A DNA stretch of 64,000 nucleotides. Source: Prorocentrum cordatum (taxonomy: Eukaryota; Sar; Dinophyceae; Prorocentrales; Prorocentraceae). How positions within the stretch are numbered: position 1 is the stretch's first letter; each line of letters begins with the position of its first letter. Shown piece by piece: positions 41,511 to 50,777 of the stretch. The DNA lies in contig CAUYUJ010008557.1 of the NCBI GenBank assembly GCA_963575745.1, positions 495,636 through 559,635 of the forward strand, given 5' to 3'. A program made the position numbers and the translations under genes. The notes below the pieces were generated by a model. That model searched no databases and was not told the DNA's origin. It saw only the letters and a program-made list of their open reading frames with translations.

Positions 41511-44500
41511 CGAGGGCGCGCGCTTGTGCCGGATGTCGTCGGGCTCGGCCGTCACCCGTCCATTTGGTGGACGCAGAATCCGTTCTACAACGCCGCGTAT
41601 GACATTCAGCGCATGGGGGGAGGTCCAGGGGCGCGGGCGGCGGGAGACCGTGCTCTGGGGGATTGGGTTGGTGACGGGCGAGAGGAGCGCTTCCGTTTCG
41701 CGCGGGACAACCCGGACCTGGTGGCCTACATGATGGCCTTGCGGGTGGAGCTGAACATGCGGATGGTGATGCCCGCCGTACTGCCCCACTCGGAGCAGTT
41801 CAAGTACATGGCCATGGCCAGGGCCGAGTGTGGCGCGGGTGGCAATCTGCATTACCACGGGTTCAGCGTGGGGCTGCCTGGGCCGGCGGTTGCGCGGGTT
41901 CGCGCGGACGTGGACGGGGAGGGGGACATGCTTCCGCCGAGCGTGGCGAGCGACGTGGCGGCGTGCCTGCCCTCGCTTGAGGCAGGACCGCTGGCCTGGC
42001 CCCTGCAGGAGCGGAGGCGTCGTGGTGCTGCCCTCGCTGCCCTGGAGCAGGTCCTGCGCGCCGTTGCCGGCCGGCCTGGCCAGCGTGCGCCGCGGGCTCC
42101 TGCGGGTGAGGGCTCTGCGGCTTCGGGATCATGTAGTGAAGATGGCGCAGGCGACGACGAGGATGAGTTCGTGGGCAGGGCTTCTGCGCTCCTCGACGCC
42201 CTGGTGGATCGAGGGTGGCTGGTGCTCGTGCAAGGGGAGGAGGGCGTCCGCGGCCAGGGGGCGGAGGCCGACGTTGCTTTCGAGCGCGTCGGGCCAGAGG
42301 ATCCAGCGCCGGAGGACGAGGTGGGGGGTGATCTCGTGGAGGACGTTCAGGATGGTGATGGCGTTGAGGGCCCCAGTGCTGCTCGGGGGTCGAGACCTGC
42401 AGGGGTCCCCCACGGGGCCCGCGGGCAGCGACTAGGGGGTGCTGGTCTTGACTTCGGCGTGCTGAAGCCGGAGCATGAGGACGTCGCGCTGCAGAGCGTT
42501 TTGGAGAAGCGGTTCTATGAGTTCTTCGGGCACGTGGTCTCGGAGTGGAACCCGTGCTACGACGACGCGGGCGCGTGCAGGTACACGTGGGACGACGAGG
42601 TTGGCGCCTTCGACGTGGACGTTGAGATGGAGGGCGAGGCTGCGCGCGAGACGTCGGAGGGCCGGGCGGTGCGTAGCGTGCCCGCTTCTGCGCCGGAGTG
42701 CTTGAACTTGCGGAAGGTTCTGGACGAGGCCTTTGCGTCCGAGGCGTCGGGGAAGTTGGACGTGCAACCCGTTCGGCGACTGGTGGCTGCGCTGGTGAAC
42801 AGGGTGGCGCGGCACACGAAGCATGGCATGGGGCCGCCGCGGCTCGGGGTTCACGCGTGTGCTCGCGGAAAGGAGGGGTGCGTGTTCTGCCGATATGATT
42901 TCCCGCGCGACAGGTGGGGCCGCGTCGGGCCCCGGCCGTTCCGCATGGAGAAGGGCCGCCGGGAGGGCCACTGGCAGGCGGTGTTTCCGCGGAACGACAG
43001 GCTCTGCAATAGTTACGAGGAGCACGTGCTGTTGGCCAACATGGGGAACATTGACTGGCGTCCCGTTCTGAACTTGTGGGCGGTCGTGGAGTACGTCACG
43101 AAGTACGCGACGAAGGCGCCCAAGGGCTCGCGGAAGATCAAGGAGGTGCTCGACGACGCCGTCAACGAGGTCTGCGCTTACGTCCCAGAGGGCGAAGGGA
43201 CTGATTTCCTTCGGCGCTCCATTCAGAAGTTCTTTGCTCGGATGCTCGGGGAGCGGGACTACCACTGTTACGAGGTGGCGCTGCTGGGGTTGCGCCTGCC
43301 CATGGTTTTGTCCATGCTGCCCGTCGTGACCCTCAACACGACGGGGGCCCGCGCGCTGAAGCCTGCGTCTGCGCTGCGGGACAAGGCAGATGACGAGCCT
43401 GTGCACTGGGATAGCAAAGTGGACAAGTTCGACAAGCGCCTGGAGTTTGTGCGTCGGCAGCGTGCCAGGGGGGACGAGTCCATCTCGGTGGAAGAGGTGC
43501 GCGATGTGTCGTTGTTCGAATTCTATTGGAAGTACGCTGTGTACCGCGGGAAGCTGAGGCGCGGGAACCCTGCGGTGTGTCTGCAGGTGACCCCTGGCTA
43601 TAGCGCGGAGTGCGCGAACGTGCAGCACGCCTGCCACGAGGCGTACGCGCGGGCGAACGTCATCGCGCACTGGCGGCACATGGCGACCGCGGACCGCAAG
43701 GCCATGATCGAACAGGAGATGCTGAGGGACGTCCGGCCGGTGCCGGCGGCTTGCATTGGGGCCACGGAGTTCGTTCAGCCTTTGGCGGGCGGTGCTGGCC
43801 AGGATGCTGGAAGCGAGCGGTTCCTGGGCGTGCAGGATCTCTGGCTCAAGTCGGGGGGAAGGGCCTGGGGGGGGCAGAGCGATCAGTATTGGGGGCATAT
43901 GATGATGGAGATGCTCACTGACCCCATGCTCCGCCAGTGGGTTCCGGCGTGGGTCGTGGAGCAGTACGAGCGCGCGAACCCGTTCTACAAGGAAGTGCTC
44001 GGCGCCATCCTGGAGGACGGGGTCGCTAGCAACCGGGAGCTTCTGCGCCGGACGCGACGCGAAATGGTGAGGCGGCATGAGGCGCGACAGCAGGGGCGGG
44101 GCGCGGGGGCAGACGAGGCGGCGGGCGGCGCCGGGGGGCAGGCGTCCGACGATGGCGACGGGCGCGGCGACGATGACAGAGACAGCGAGAAGGCGGAGTC
44201 GGGGGAGGAAGTGGAGGACTTGGTGGACAGACTCGTGCTGCGCGGGGACGAGGACCCGAACGAGGAGGCTCGGGATGCTGTCTTACGCGAGGCGCGGCCG
44301 GGGGAGGGCGCTGAGTCTGCTGCGGCCGCAGGGGAGGTGTCCGAGTGGGAGCGCCGCCCAGCCGATGAGCGCGTCAGCGCGGCAGGCCCTGCTGTGCAGG
44401 CGGCGGACGTGCGCGTCGGGGATGCTGCGGGCGATGAGGTGCGCGGCAGGGTCCGGGTGAACCCCAAGGACTTCAATTGGTTGAACGAGGCGTGCAATGT

Positions 44501-47500
44501 GTCGACGAGCGAGAGAGGGCGTCTGGAGAAGCTCCGGGATGAGTGGTACGGAAAGGCCAAGGTGGGCGACGGGGCCGAGGTCGTCGAGCGCGCCGATCTC
44601 GACCCCTGGCAGAAGTTCGCCCACGACATCGTCATGGACGACCGCCATTCGGAGGCCGACCCGTTGAGATTGATGGTCACGGGCGTGGCCGGCACGGGGA
44701 AATCGCGCACCGTGCGCAGTTTCGTAGCCGCGAGGCGAAAGCGGGTGCGGCAGTTTGCCCCGAGGACGAGGCTGGATCAAGATCGCCGCGGCGTGCGCGA
44801 AATCCGGCGAGGGCCTGAAGAGATTGATGAGGAGGAGCGGAATTGCTGCTTGCTCGCCGCTCCCACCGGGTGCGCCTCGTTCCAGTTGAAATATGGCGCG
44901 ACCACCCTGCACAGGGCGTTCGGTGTGCCGGTGGGATATTGCGGCCCTTGGGTACGCAAGGACGGGGACCGGTTTCAAAAGACGCAGACTCGACTGCGTC
45001 AGGCGAGGTTGTTTGTGTTGGATGAGATGAGCATGATCGGGCGGCAGATGCTGGGCAAGATCGAGTTCAAGGTGCAGGATACTCTTGGTGTTGCGGCGAA
45101 GCGTGCGGCGCAGGGTGCGAGGCCAGTGTATCTCGGCGGGAAGGATGCCGTGCTCGCCGGGGATCCGCAGCAGGCGCCGCCAATCGGCGATGACCCCCTG
45201 TACCGGATGGGCGCGTATGGGGGGTCTGCGAAGAACAAGCCCAGGGGGGCGGAGCGGACCCCCGACGACGCCTGGAGCACGGACAGGTTAGTGAATAATG
45301 GGAGTTTCGTGCGCGATACGTTCCAGGACGTGGCCGTGCTCCGGCGCGTGCACCGGTGGCGCGGTGAGAAAGAGGGGCTGTCGAAGGAGCGGCAGGCGGA
45401 GTACAGGCAGGATGCTGATCGCTTTTTGGAGGTCACGAAAGGCATGGCGCAGTGCACCTGGGAGCAGCGGGATCATGCGTGGTTGAAGCGCCGGAACAGG
45501 TCGGTGCTGCAGATGACCAAGGAGGGGAGGGAGGAGCTGGCGGCCTTCGAGACGGCCCCGCTGCTGATGGACGGCAGGAAGGATCGGGCCTCGGGTGCAT
45601 GTGGCGCCGATAGAGTGAACATGGAGAGGTTGTACCAGGTAGCCGCTGCGAGTGGTAAGCCCATCGCGGCGTTGCGTGCCTACCACGACAAAAAGGAGAA
45701 AAAGCAGAAGTCTAGGCCAGACCAGATGGCGTCCGAGGACTTCCGCGGACTCGAGAACGAGCTGTACGTCTGCGAAGGGGCCCGCGTGCTGTTGACTCAG
45801 AACCTCTGGGTTGAGGCGGGGCTCATGAACGGGGCGATGGGTACGCTGCGCGGCTACATGTGGCCCGAGGGCGCCGACCCGCACAATGGCGCTCGGCCGG
45901 ATTTGCAGGCGCCCCTTTGCGTGTTCGTCGAGTTCGATGATATCGATCTAGGGACAGACGGGCAGGGTCGGCCGCGGTCGTTTTTCCCGGGAGACGAGGA
46001 GCGGCGGAACTGGGTGCCCATTTGGAGGCAGAGAGTGTCTTCCACCATGGAGGAGGGCGTGTGGCGCGAGAACTACCCGTTGCAGCTGGCATGGGCGTTG
46101 ACGCACTGGAAGGCGCAGGGGATGACGTTGGCGAAAGTCCGCGTGCACCTGTCAGCGAAGACTGCGGCCGTTGCAGGGATCGGTTTCGTCGCCACGACGC
46201 GCGTGAAGCATCCCTGGGACTTGGTGTTCGAGGAGGACCTGCCGGAGTATGCGGACTTCATGAGGGCCAGGCATACGACGGCGTTCCGGGAGCGGCGACG
46301 CTTCGAGTTGCGACTGGAGGCTCGCGCTTCCCGCACGTTGCGGAAATACGGGTACTGCGAGGCGGACTGCTGGACTGAGGAGGAGAAACGCGCGGCGGAG
46401 ACATTGCTGGGTCGTTTGAAGACCGTTGCCGCGGCTCAGGCGGAGAGGTTGAGAGGGGCGGGCAGAGTGGTGGATGAGGACACTTGGCTGTGGGGTGAGG
46501 AGGGGCCGCCGTTCGCGTCCGAGCTCGACAGCGCCGTTGCTGCCGAGGCTGGAGAGGACGACGTCGCGGCGCGGCGCCTCCGTGCCGTGGCCGAAAGGCT
46601 TCTGGACCGGAGGCGGGTGCGCTTCGCGACGCGGGAGGAAAAGGGCGCCGCGCGGGATCTGCTTGTTGATGTCGGTGCCCTCGCTGCTTGTGCGTCCCGG
46701 GAGGATTTGCGCGAACGTCTGACGGCTGCTGCCGGGCGCCTGACGCATGAGTCTTCGGGTTCGGGTGACAGGGAGGGGTTCCTGCGCGGCGTGGTCGACT
46801 TGATTGTGGAGCGGTGGGAGGCGTCTGGGGCGTGGGATGAGCGAGTGTTCGATTCCGTGGCTCCGAGCATGGGCCCGCTGCATATGAGCGCCGTGAAGGA
46901 GGCCATGGGCGCGCTGGTGCCCCCGCGCCTGCATAAGAGTTTGGATAAGGCGGCGAAGAGCATGAAGGACGCGTTCGGGGACGTCCGCGGTGGCTGCGCG
47001 CTGCGCATGGACAAGTGGGTCGTGAACGTGCGAGCGGAGAGCGCGCTGGCAGAGGGCAGGCTGGAGGGCCAGGCGCTGGAGTTTTTCTTGAAGGTGGCGA
47101 AGCAGTTGTGCGCGGGGTTGGAGCTGCCGATGACTGTGGCTTCGGCAAAGGTAGGCCGGCACGTTGGTGCGGAGGAGACCCCGGAGCATTTTGCCCGGAT
47201 TGCGCACACTTGGACGAGCGTGTGGGATGCAAACTCCGTGAGTGACAAGCAGGAGTTGCTAATGGTCGTCGCCGTGGACTCACTGAGCGGATCTGGTGTC
47301 GCGCAGGACTGGATGTTTGTGAGTGTTACGTCTGGTCGGCTGGGGGAGGCGCTCGGGCGGGCCGAGTCTCTCGCAGTGCGCGTGCACGATCGGGCCCGCA
47401 GGGAGGACGTGGCAGGGCGAATCGCCCGGAATATCGACGCACTGCTGCGGCCGCTCGGTGCCAGTGCTGGGCGGCGCCCGCCGGCGGTGGAGTTCGGGGA

Positions 47501-49094
47501 CGCGCCGCGCGTTCGTGTTCCCTCGCAGAGGATCGCCTGCGCGCTCGGGCTTCTGCTTGGCCGTGTTGGGCGCTTGGCGAATGCGGGCGTGCTGGATGCG
47601 TCGGCGGAGTCCTTCGTGCCTGACGTGTGTCGCGTGCTGCGGGGCGCGTTCGCGTCGTTCCGGGCGGGTGTCGGCGCGCGGGGGGGCTCCTGCGCCTGCC
47701 CTCCGATTTCCTCTGCTACAAGTGCCAGCAGGATTTCGAGCGCGCGGGAGCTGACCGACGGAGAGGTCGATGGTTGGTGTAAGAGGTTGCATTTCGCGCC
47801 GAAGAAGCTGCCTAGCCAGGCGGTGATGAAGCGCGAGGCGGTGGAGGCGGAGCGCGCCCGCGCCAGGAAGCGCGCGCAGGCGGCCCAGTGCGCGGCGAGG
47901 GGGGAGAACGGATTCGCTGAGTTCCGTGGTCTGCTGCTGGAGGACGAGTGCTTCCACCAGGACAACTGCGAAGCGAGCGTGCAGCTGGACCAGCGACACG
48001 CTCTGGAGCCGTGGTACCAGCGCGCGGGGCCCGACGGGAGCAGGCTGGCGCCCTGGCCGCGCGTCTTCGGTATCCCGAAAGCGTGGGCCGGCCCTGGCCG
48101 TGCGTTCTTCTCCGAGGCCGTGGAGTCGGGTTTCGACGCCGACACGTTCCCCCAGGGGCGGCGCGGCTACTACACGGGCGAGCCGGGCGACGTGCCCGCG
48201 GAGCTCTGGCTGTTGCGGGCCTGGTGCCGCGCGCGCGGCGGCGTCGCTCGCATGGGCGACGCCCTGGCCGCGCGCTTGCAGCAGCTCGAGGGCGACCGCG
48301 ACATTATGTACAGGGTGGATGCCGCGGAGGGCGCGCGGCGGTCCCCGAGTGGCGACCTGAAGCCGCCCGTGTACTTGGCGGACCTGAAGCCGCAGGCGAT
48401 CCCCGAGTGGCCCGTCTGGCAGCAGCTCCTCAAGCTGAAGCCTCAGGCGGCGCGGCAGGTGGCGGCTTTCGTGCACCGGGAGCGGGCGGGCGTGGGCTTG
48501 ACGTGGAACCTCGCCGCGGGGCACTGGGACCTGGACCAGCAGCGCCTGCTCGCTGCGCTCGAGAGGGACCCCGCGTTGCTCGCCGCGGTGGAGAAGGACG
48601 CGGCGCTTACAGACACGGACAGGCGCGCTCTGATTGCCCTCGACGATTTCCGTGCCCGTCACGGCGGTGTCTGGCCGGACGCGTTCGCCGATCGGCGCGG
48701 GGAGCCCGATTTCAAGGAAGCGAAGCTCGCGCGGGGTGTTGCAAGTGTGGCGCAGAAGTATTCGCAGGAATTCGTACGCATCTGGTTGGACCGGACATGC
48801 CGCGAATGGCTGCGGCTGGCGGGGTGCGGGGATGAGGTGGTGGGAGGAGGGGCCGGCGGCGACGACTCTTCCGGGGGCGGCGGCGGCGGCGGCGGCGGGT
48901 CTTCTTCGGGCAGCGGTGCGAACGGTGGACCAGCGTCGGGGTCGGGCTCTGGTGCGCAGGGGCCGGGCGACAGTGGCGCGGGCGGCGACGGCGACGGGCG
49001 CGCGGGCGGGGGCGCTGGTCGGCTGCTCGGCGGAGCGTCTCGCAGGGAAGACAGTGAAGGCAGGGGACGTGGAGGTGAACGTGGCTCTGGATGA
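41511..49094 (+). CDS. Helitron Rep/helicase protein
   Basis: About 2,520 codons (Met at 41526), in the same frame as the preceding ORF. From that Met: a Rep-like segment HPSIWWTQNPFYNAAYD, the HUH motif NLHYHGFSV (about 107-115), and the second Rep motif VVEYVTKYATKAPKGS (about 520-535, tyrosines near the active-site position of Helitron Rep). A superfamily 1 helicase follows: GVAGTGKS (1053-1060), LDEMSMIG (about 1165), GDPQQAPP (about 1211) and ALTHWKAQGMTL (about 1523), typical of PIF1. About 900 further residues include a charged coiled region and LDRTCREWLRLAG, then Gly-rich text from GGC repeats. Rolling-circle replication and unwinding of transposon DNA is the expected role. The catalytic motifs look intact. 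Confidence 0.8.
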   Translation, partial: RGRALVPDVVGLGRHPSIWWTQNPFYNAAYDIQRMGGGPGARAAGDRALGDWVGDGREERFRFARDNPDLVAYMMALRVELNMRMVMPAVLPHSEQFKYMAMARAECGAGGNLHYHGFSVGLPGPAVARVRADVDGEGDMLPPSVASDVAACLPSLEAGPLAWPLQERRRRGAALAALEQVLRAVAGRPGQRAPRAPAGEGSAASGSCSEDGAGDDEDEFVGRASALLDALVDRGWLVLVQGEEGVRGQGAEADVAFERVGPEDPAPEDEVGGDLVEDVQDGDGVEGPSAARGSRPAGVPHGARGQRLGGAGLDFGVLKPEHEDVALQSVLEKRFYEFFGHVVSEWNPCYDDAGACRYTWDDEVGAFDVDVEMEGEAARETSEGRAVRSVPASAPECLNLRKVLDEAFASEASGKLDVQPVRRLVAALVNRVARHTKHGMGPPRLGVHACARGKEGCVFCRYDFPRDRWGRVGPRPFRMEKGRREGHWQAVFPRNDRLCNSYEEHVLLANMGNIDWRPVLNLWAVVEYVTKYATKAPKGSRKIKEVLDDAVNEVCAYVPEGEGTDFLRRSIQKFFARMLGERDYHCYEVALLGLRLPMVLSMLPVVTLNTTGARALKPASALRDKADDEPVHWDSKVDKFDKRLEFVRRQRARGDESISVEEVRDVSLFEFYWKYAVYRGKLRRGNPAVCLQVTPGYSAECANVQHACHEAYARANVIAHWRHMATADRKAMIEQEMLRDVRPVPAACIGATEFVQPLAGGAGQDAGSERFLGVQDLWLKSGGRAWGGQSDQYWGHMMMEMLTDPMLRQWVPAWVVEQYERANPFYKEVLGAILEDGVASNRELLRRTRREMVRRHEARQQGRGAGADEAAGGAGGQASDDGDGRGDDDRDSEKAESGEEVEDLVDRLVLRGDEDPNEEARDAVLREARPGEGAESAAAAGEVSEWERRPADERVSAAGPAVQAADVRVGDAAGDEVRGRVRVNPKDFNWLNEACNVSTSERGRLEKLRDEWYGKAKVGDGAEVVERADLDPWQKFAHDIVMDDRHSEADPLRLMVTGVAGTGKSRTVRSFVAARRKRVRQFAPRTRLDQDRRGVREIRRGPEEIDEEERNCCLLAAPTGCASFQLKYGATTLHRAFGVPVGYCGPWVRKDGDRFQKTQTRLRQARLFVLDEMSMIGRQMLGKIEFKVQDTLGVAAKRAAQGARPVYLGGKDAVLAGDPQQAPPIGDDPLYRMGAYGGSAKNKPRGAERTPDDAWSTDRLVNNGSFVRDTFQDVAVLRRVHRWRGEKEGLSKERQAEYRQDADRFLEVTKGMAQCTWEQRDHAWLKRRNRSVLQMTKEGREELAAFETAPLLMDGRKDRASGACGADRVNMERLYQVAAASGKPIAALRAYHDKKEKKQKSRPDQMASEDFRGLENELYVCEGARVLLTQNLWVEAGLMNGAMGTLRGYMWPEGADPHNGARPDLQAPLCVFVEFDDIDLGTDGQGRPRSFFPGDEERRNWVPIWRQRVSSTMEEGVWRENYPLQLAWALTHWKAQGMTLAKVRVHLSAKTAAVAGIGFVATTRVKHPWDLVFEEDLPEYADFMRARHTTAFRERRRFELRLEARASRTLRKYGYCEADCWTEEEKRAAETLLGRLKTVAAAQAERLRGAGRVVDEDTWLWGEEGPPFASELDSAVAAEAGEDDVAARRLRAVAERLLDRRRVRFATREEKGAARDLLVDVGALAACASREDLRERLTAAAGRLTHESSGSGDREGFLRGVVDLIVERWEASGAWDERVFDSVAPSMGPLHMSAVKEAMGALVPPRLHKSLDKAAKSMKDAFGDVRGGCALRMDKWVVNVRAESALAEGRLEGQALEFFLKVAKQLCAGLELPMTVASAKVGRHVGAEETPEHFARIAHTWTSVWDANSVSDKQELLMVVAVDSLSGSGVAQDWMFVSVTSGRLGEALGRAESLAVRVHDRARREDVAGRIARNIDALLRPLGASAGRRPPAVEFGDAPRVRVPSQRIACALGLLLGRVGRLANAGVLDASAESFVPDVCRVLRGAFASFRAGVGARGGSCACPPISSATSASRISSARELTDGEVDGWCKRLHFAPKKLPSQAVMKREAVEAERARARKRAQAAQCAARGENGFAEFRGLLLEDECFHQDNCEASVQLDQRHALEPWYQRAGPDGSRLAPWPRVFGIPKAWAGPGRAFFSEAVESGFDADTFPQGRRGYYTGEPGDVPAELWLLRAWCRARGGVARMGDALAARLQQLEGDRDIMYRVDAAEGARRSPSGDLKPPVYLADLKPQAIPEWPVWQQLLKLKPQAARQVAAFVHRERAGVGLTWNLAAGHWDLDQQRLLAALERDPALLAAVEKDAALTDTDRRALIALDDFRARHGGVWPDAFADRRGEPDFKEAKLARGVASVAQKYSQEFVRIWLDRTCREWLRLAGCGDEVVGGGAGGDDSSGGGGGGGGGSSSGSGANGGPASGSGSGAQGPGDSGAGGDGDGRAGGGAGRLLGGASRREDSEGRGRGGERGSG

Positions 49095-49341
49095 CCCCCA
49101 CGTGAGCGAGGAGGGCACCCTGCCGGCCTGGCTCCTGGACCCCGCGCCGTGCGTCGCTGGCAGGTGCGTCGCGCGCGTCTGGCACGCGTACCAGGGCGTG
49201 CACGTGCTCGGGCAGTGCCGGCATTCTTGCAAAGGCGAAGGGCAGTTCTGTGGGAGCCACGGCAGACCCGAGCAGCGACCTTTTGGGGAGTGGGACCCGG
49301 ACCAGCGCCACAGCTCCCTGACGCGCGAGTGCCCGGAACGG
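49020..49341 (+). CDS. C-terminal Cys-rich tail of the Helitron-region protein, cut by the second element
   Basis: Near 49,020-49,060 coding character passes to the frame of 48634-49365: KAGDVEVNVALDDPHVSEEG, then CVAGRCVARVWHAYQG, GQCRHSCKGEGQFCGSHG and FGEWDPDQRHSSL. The Cys spacing resembles the module at 35980-36110. The open frame ends at 49365 (YPGMLES then TGA), but from TACCC at 49342 it probably reads into the second large element, as the host gene does at 9293. Confidence 0.5.
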
Positions 49342-49436
49342 TACCCAGGCATGTTGGAGTCGTGATTTTTTCATGCCGTTGGTTATGTCGTGATTTGTTG
49401 TGATTGTGTTGATTTTGCAGATATCCTGGCTGTGAC

Positions 49437-50275
49437 ATGGTTTTGCGCTCCACTTTACCAAACCTCCTCCTCCTCCGAGGCCTCCGGAGGATCCTCCTCC
49501 TCCTCCTCCTCCCTCCTCTAGCTTTTCCCCCGCCCTTAGGAGGAAGAGCTAGGAGAACGAGGTCCGCCCCCCCCCCCTTAGGAGGAAGAGCTAGGAGAAC
49601 GAGGTCCCCCCCCCCCCCCTTAGGAGGAAGAGCTAGGAGAACGAGGGGGGGGGGCCCGCCGAGGGAGGAGAGGCCAGGCGGGAAGAAGGAAGAGGGAACC
49701 TCGAGGAAAGAGGGAGGAGGGAACAGGAGGAGAAAAGGGAACAGCTTGCCTCGCTCGAGAGCCCCGCCGCGGGCTCGAGCGCGGCCCCGCGCACGCGCGG
49801 GCGCGGCGAGGCGGGCCAGCGCCCGCAGGCGCGCGTGAGGAGAGGAGGAGAAGGAGGAGAAGGACGAGGGAGAAGGAAAAGGAGGAGGGGGAGGAGAACG
49901 AGGAGGAGGAGGAGGAGGAAGAGGGGGACGATCGAGGGGGAGGAGGCGAGGAAAAGAAAGCTGTAGGAGGGGGCAGGAGGAGGAGCAGGATGTGCGAAGG
50001 AGGAGTCGATCGATCGATCAGGATCGAGAGGAGGAGGAGGAGGAGGAGGAGGAGGAGGAGGAGGAGGAGGAGGAGGGATGAGGAGGAGGAGGAGGAGGAA
50101 GAGGAGGAGGGGATCGATCGATCGAGGACTCCTCGAGGAAGCACGGGGAGGGAGGAGGACGAGAGAGGAGGAGGACGAGGCTCGAGGAGGAGGAGGAGGA
50201 GGGGGAGGAGGAGGAGGAGCAGGAGGAGGAGCAGGAGGAGGAGGTGGACGACGAGGAGGAGGATGCCGCGAGGCC
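49437..50275. repeat. CCTCC, poly-C and GAGGAG low complexity
   Basis: CTCCTC runs, then three direct units of CCCTTAGGAGGAAGAGCTAG-like text separated by C runs (49535-49650), then long GAGGAG runs with GATCGATC words (50000-50130). No gene is supported. Confidence 0.7.
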
Positions 50276-50470
50276 ATGATTTTGTTTCTCGAGCGCTACT
50301 TCGGTTCGCTCACGTGGGCGCCGAATTGGACGCTAGAGTGGGGCGAGGCGTCGCCACTGTTGGTCACGTGGGCAAGCGCCGCCCTGTTCGATGGCGCCCT
50401 CGTCGCCGAAGGGCCCATTGTGCCGCTCACCTACGGCGCCAGCGTGCCTGTCGAGGCCTTCGCTTTTTAG
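50276..50470 (+). CDS. Possible small ORF or terminal exon
   Basis: A 64-codon frame starts at ATG 50276 and ends at TAG. It reads LERYFGSLTWAPNWTLEWGE, then WASAALFDGALVAEG, and has balanced amino-acid use in contrast to the flanking polypurine. It lies 307 bp upstream of gene D on the same strand. I recognise no family and see no counterpart in the first element. It may be a last exon. Confidence 0.3.
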   Translation: MILFLERYFGSLTWAPNWTLEWGEASPLLVTWASAALFDGALVAEGPIVPLTYGASVPVEAFAF

Positions 50471-50777
50471 TAGATTAGTTTATGTTAAGTTCTTTGTTAT
50501 GTTTTTGTTGCGCCTCCGCGCTCAGAGGTAGTTTAGTTTTTTTGTTGTTGTGTTCGGGTCGAGGTTTTATGTTTGTTGCTGCTGCCGCCCGTAGGCGGTG
50601 TGGTGGTACCGCTATGCTGGCGTTCCTCTACATGTCGCTCATGGCGGCTACGTGGTCTACAAAGTCGTCTACAGTGCGTGAAGGCACGCATAAAAAAGAA
50701 AGATCGAGGAGGAGGAGGAGGAGGAGGAGGAGGAGGAGGAGGGTCAGGGGGGAGGGGATGCGAGCCGCCCAGGCGCA

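Larger units (their letters stand above)
31877..49341 (+). mobile_element. Helitron-type element or Helitron-derived gene (ends not identified)
   Basis: The span is defined by coding content: a DUF6570-like domain, an HUH Rep domain, a KY Rep motif and a PIF1 helicase, preceded and followed by Cys-rich modules that may be part of the same polyprotein. I could not find the expected TC start or the hairpin plus CTRR end. The 3' side is truncated by the second large element at 49342 and the 5' side is near an assembly gap. Coding character moves through at least five frame changes and one in-frame TAG. It could be an ageing autonomous Helitron or contain unrecognised introns. Confidence 0.55.

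Noticed and set aside
38427-41858. 1,143-codon minus-strand ORF opposite the Helitron N-terminal part
   Set aside because: His/Arg/Leu-rich shadow frame. The plus strand carries the DUF6570-like and Rep motifs.
46152-47207. Separate minus-strand gene within the Helitron helicase region
   Set aside because: No motif, and it lies entirely opposite the intact Rep/helicase frame.
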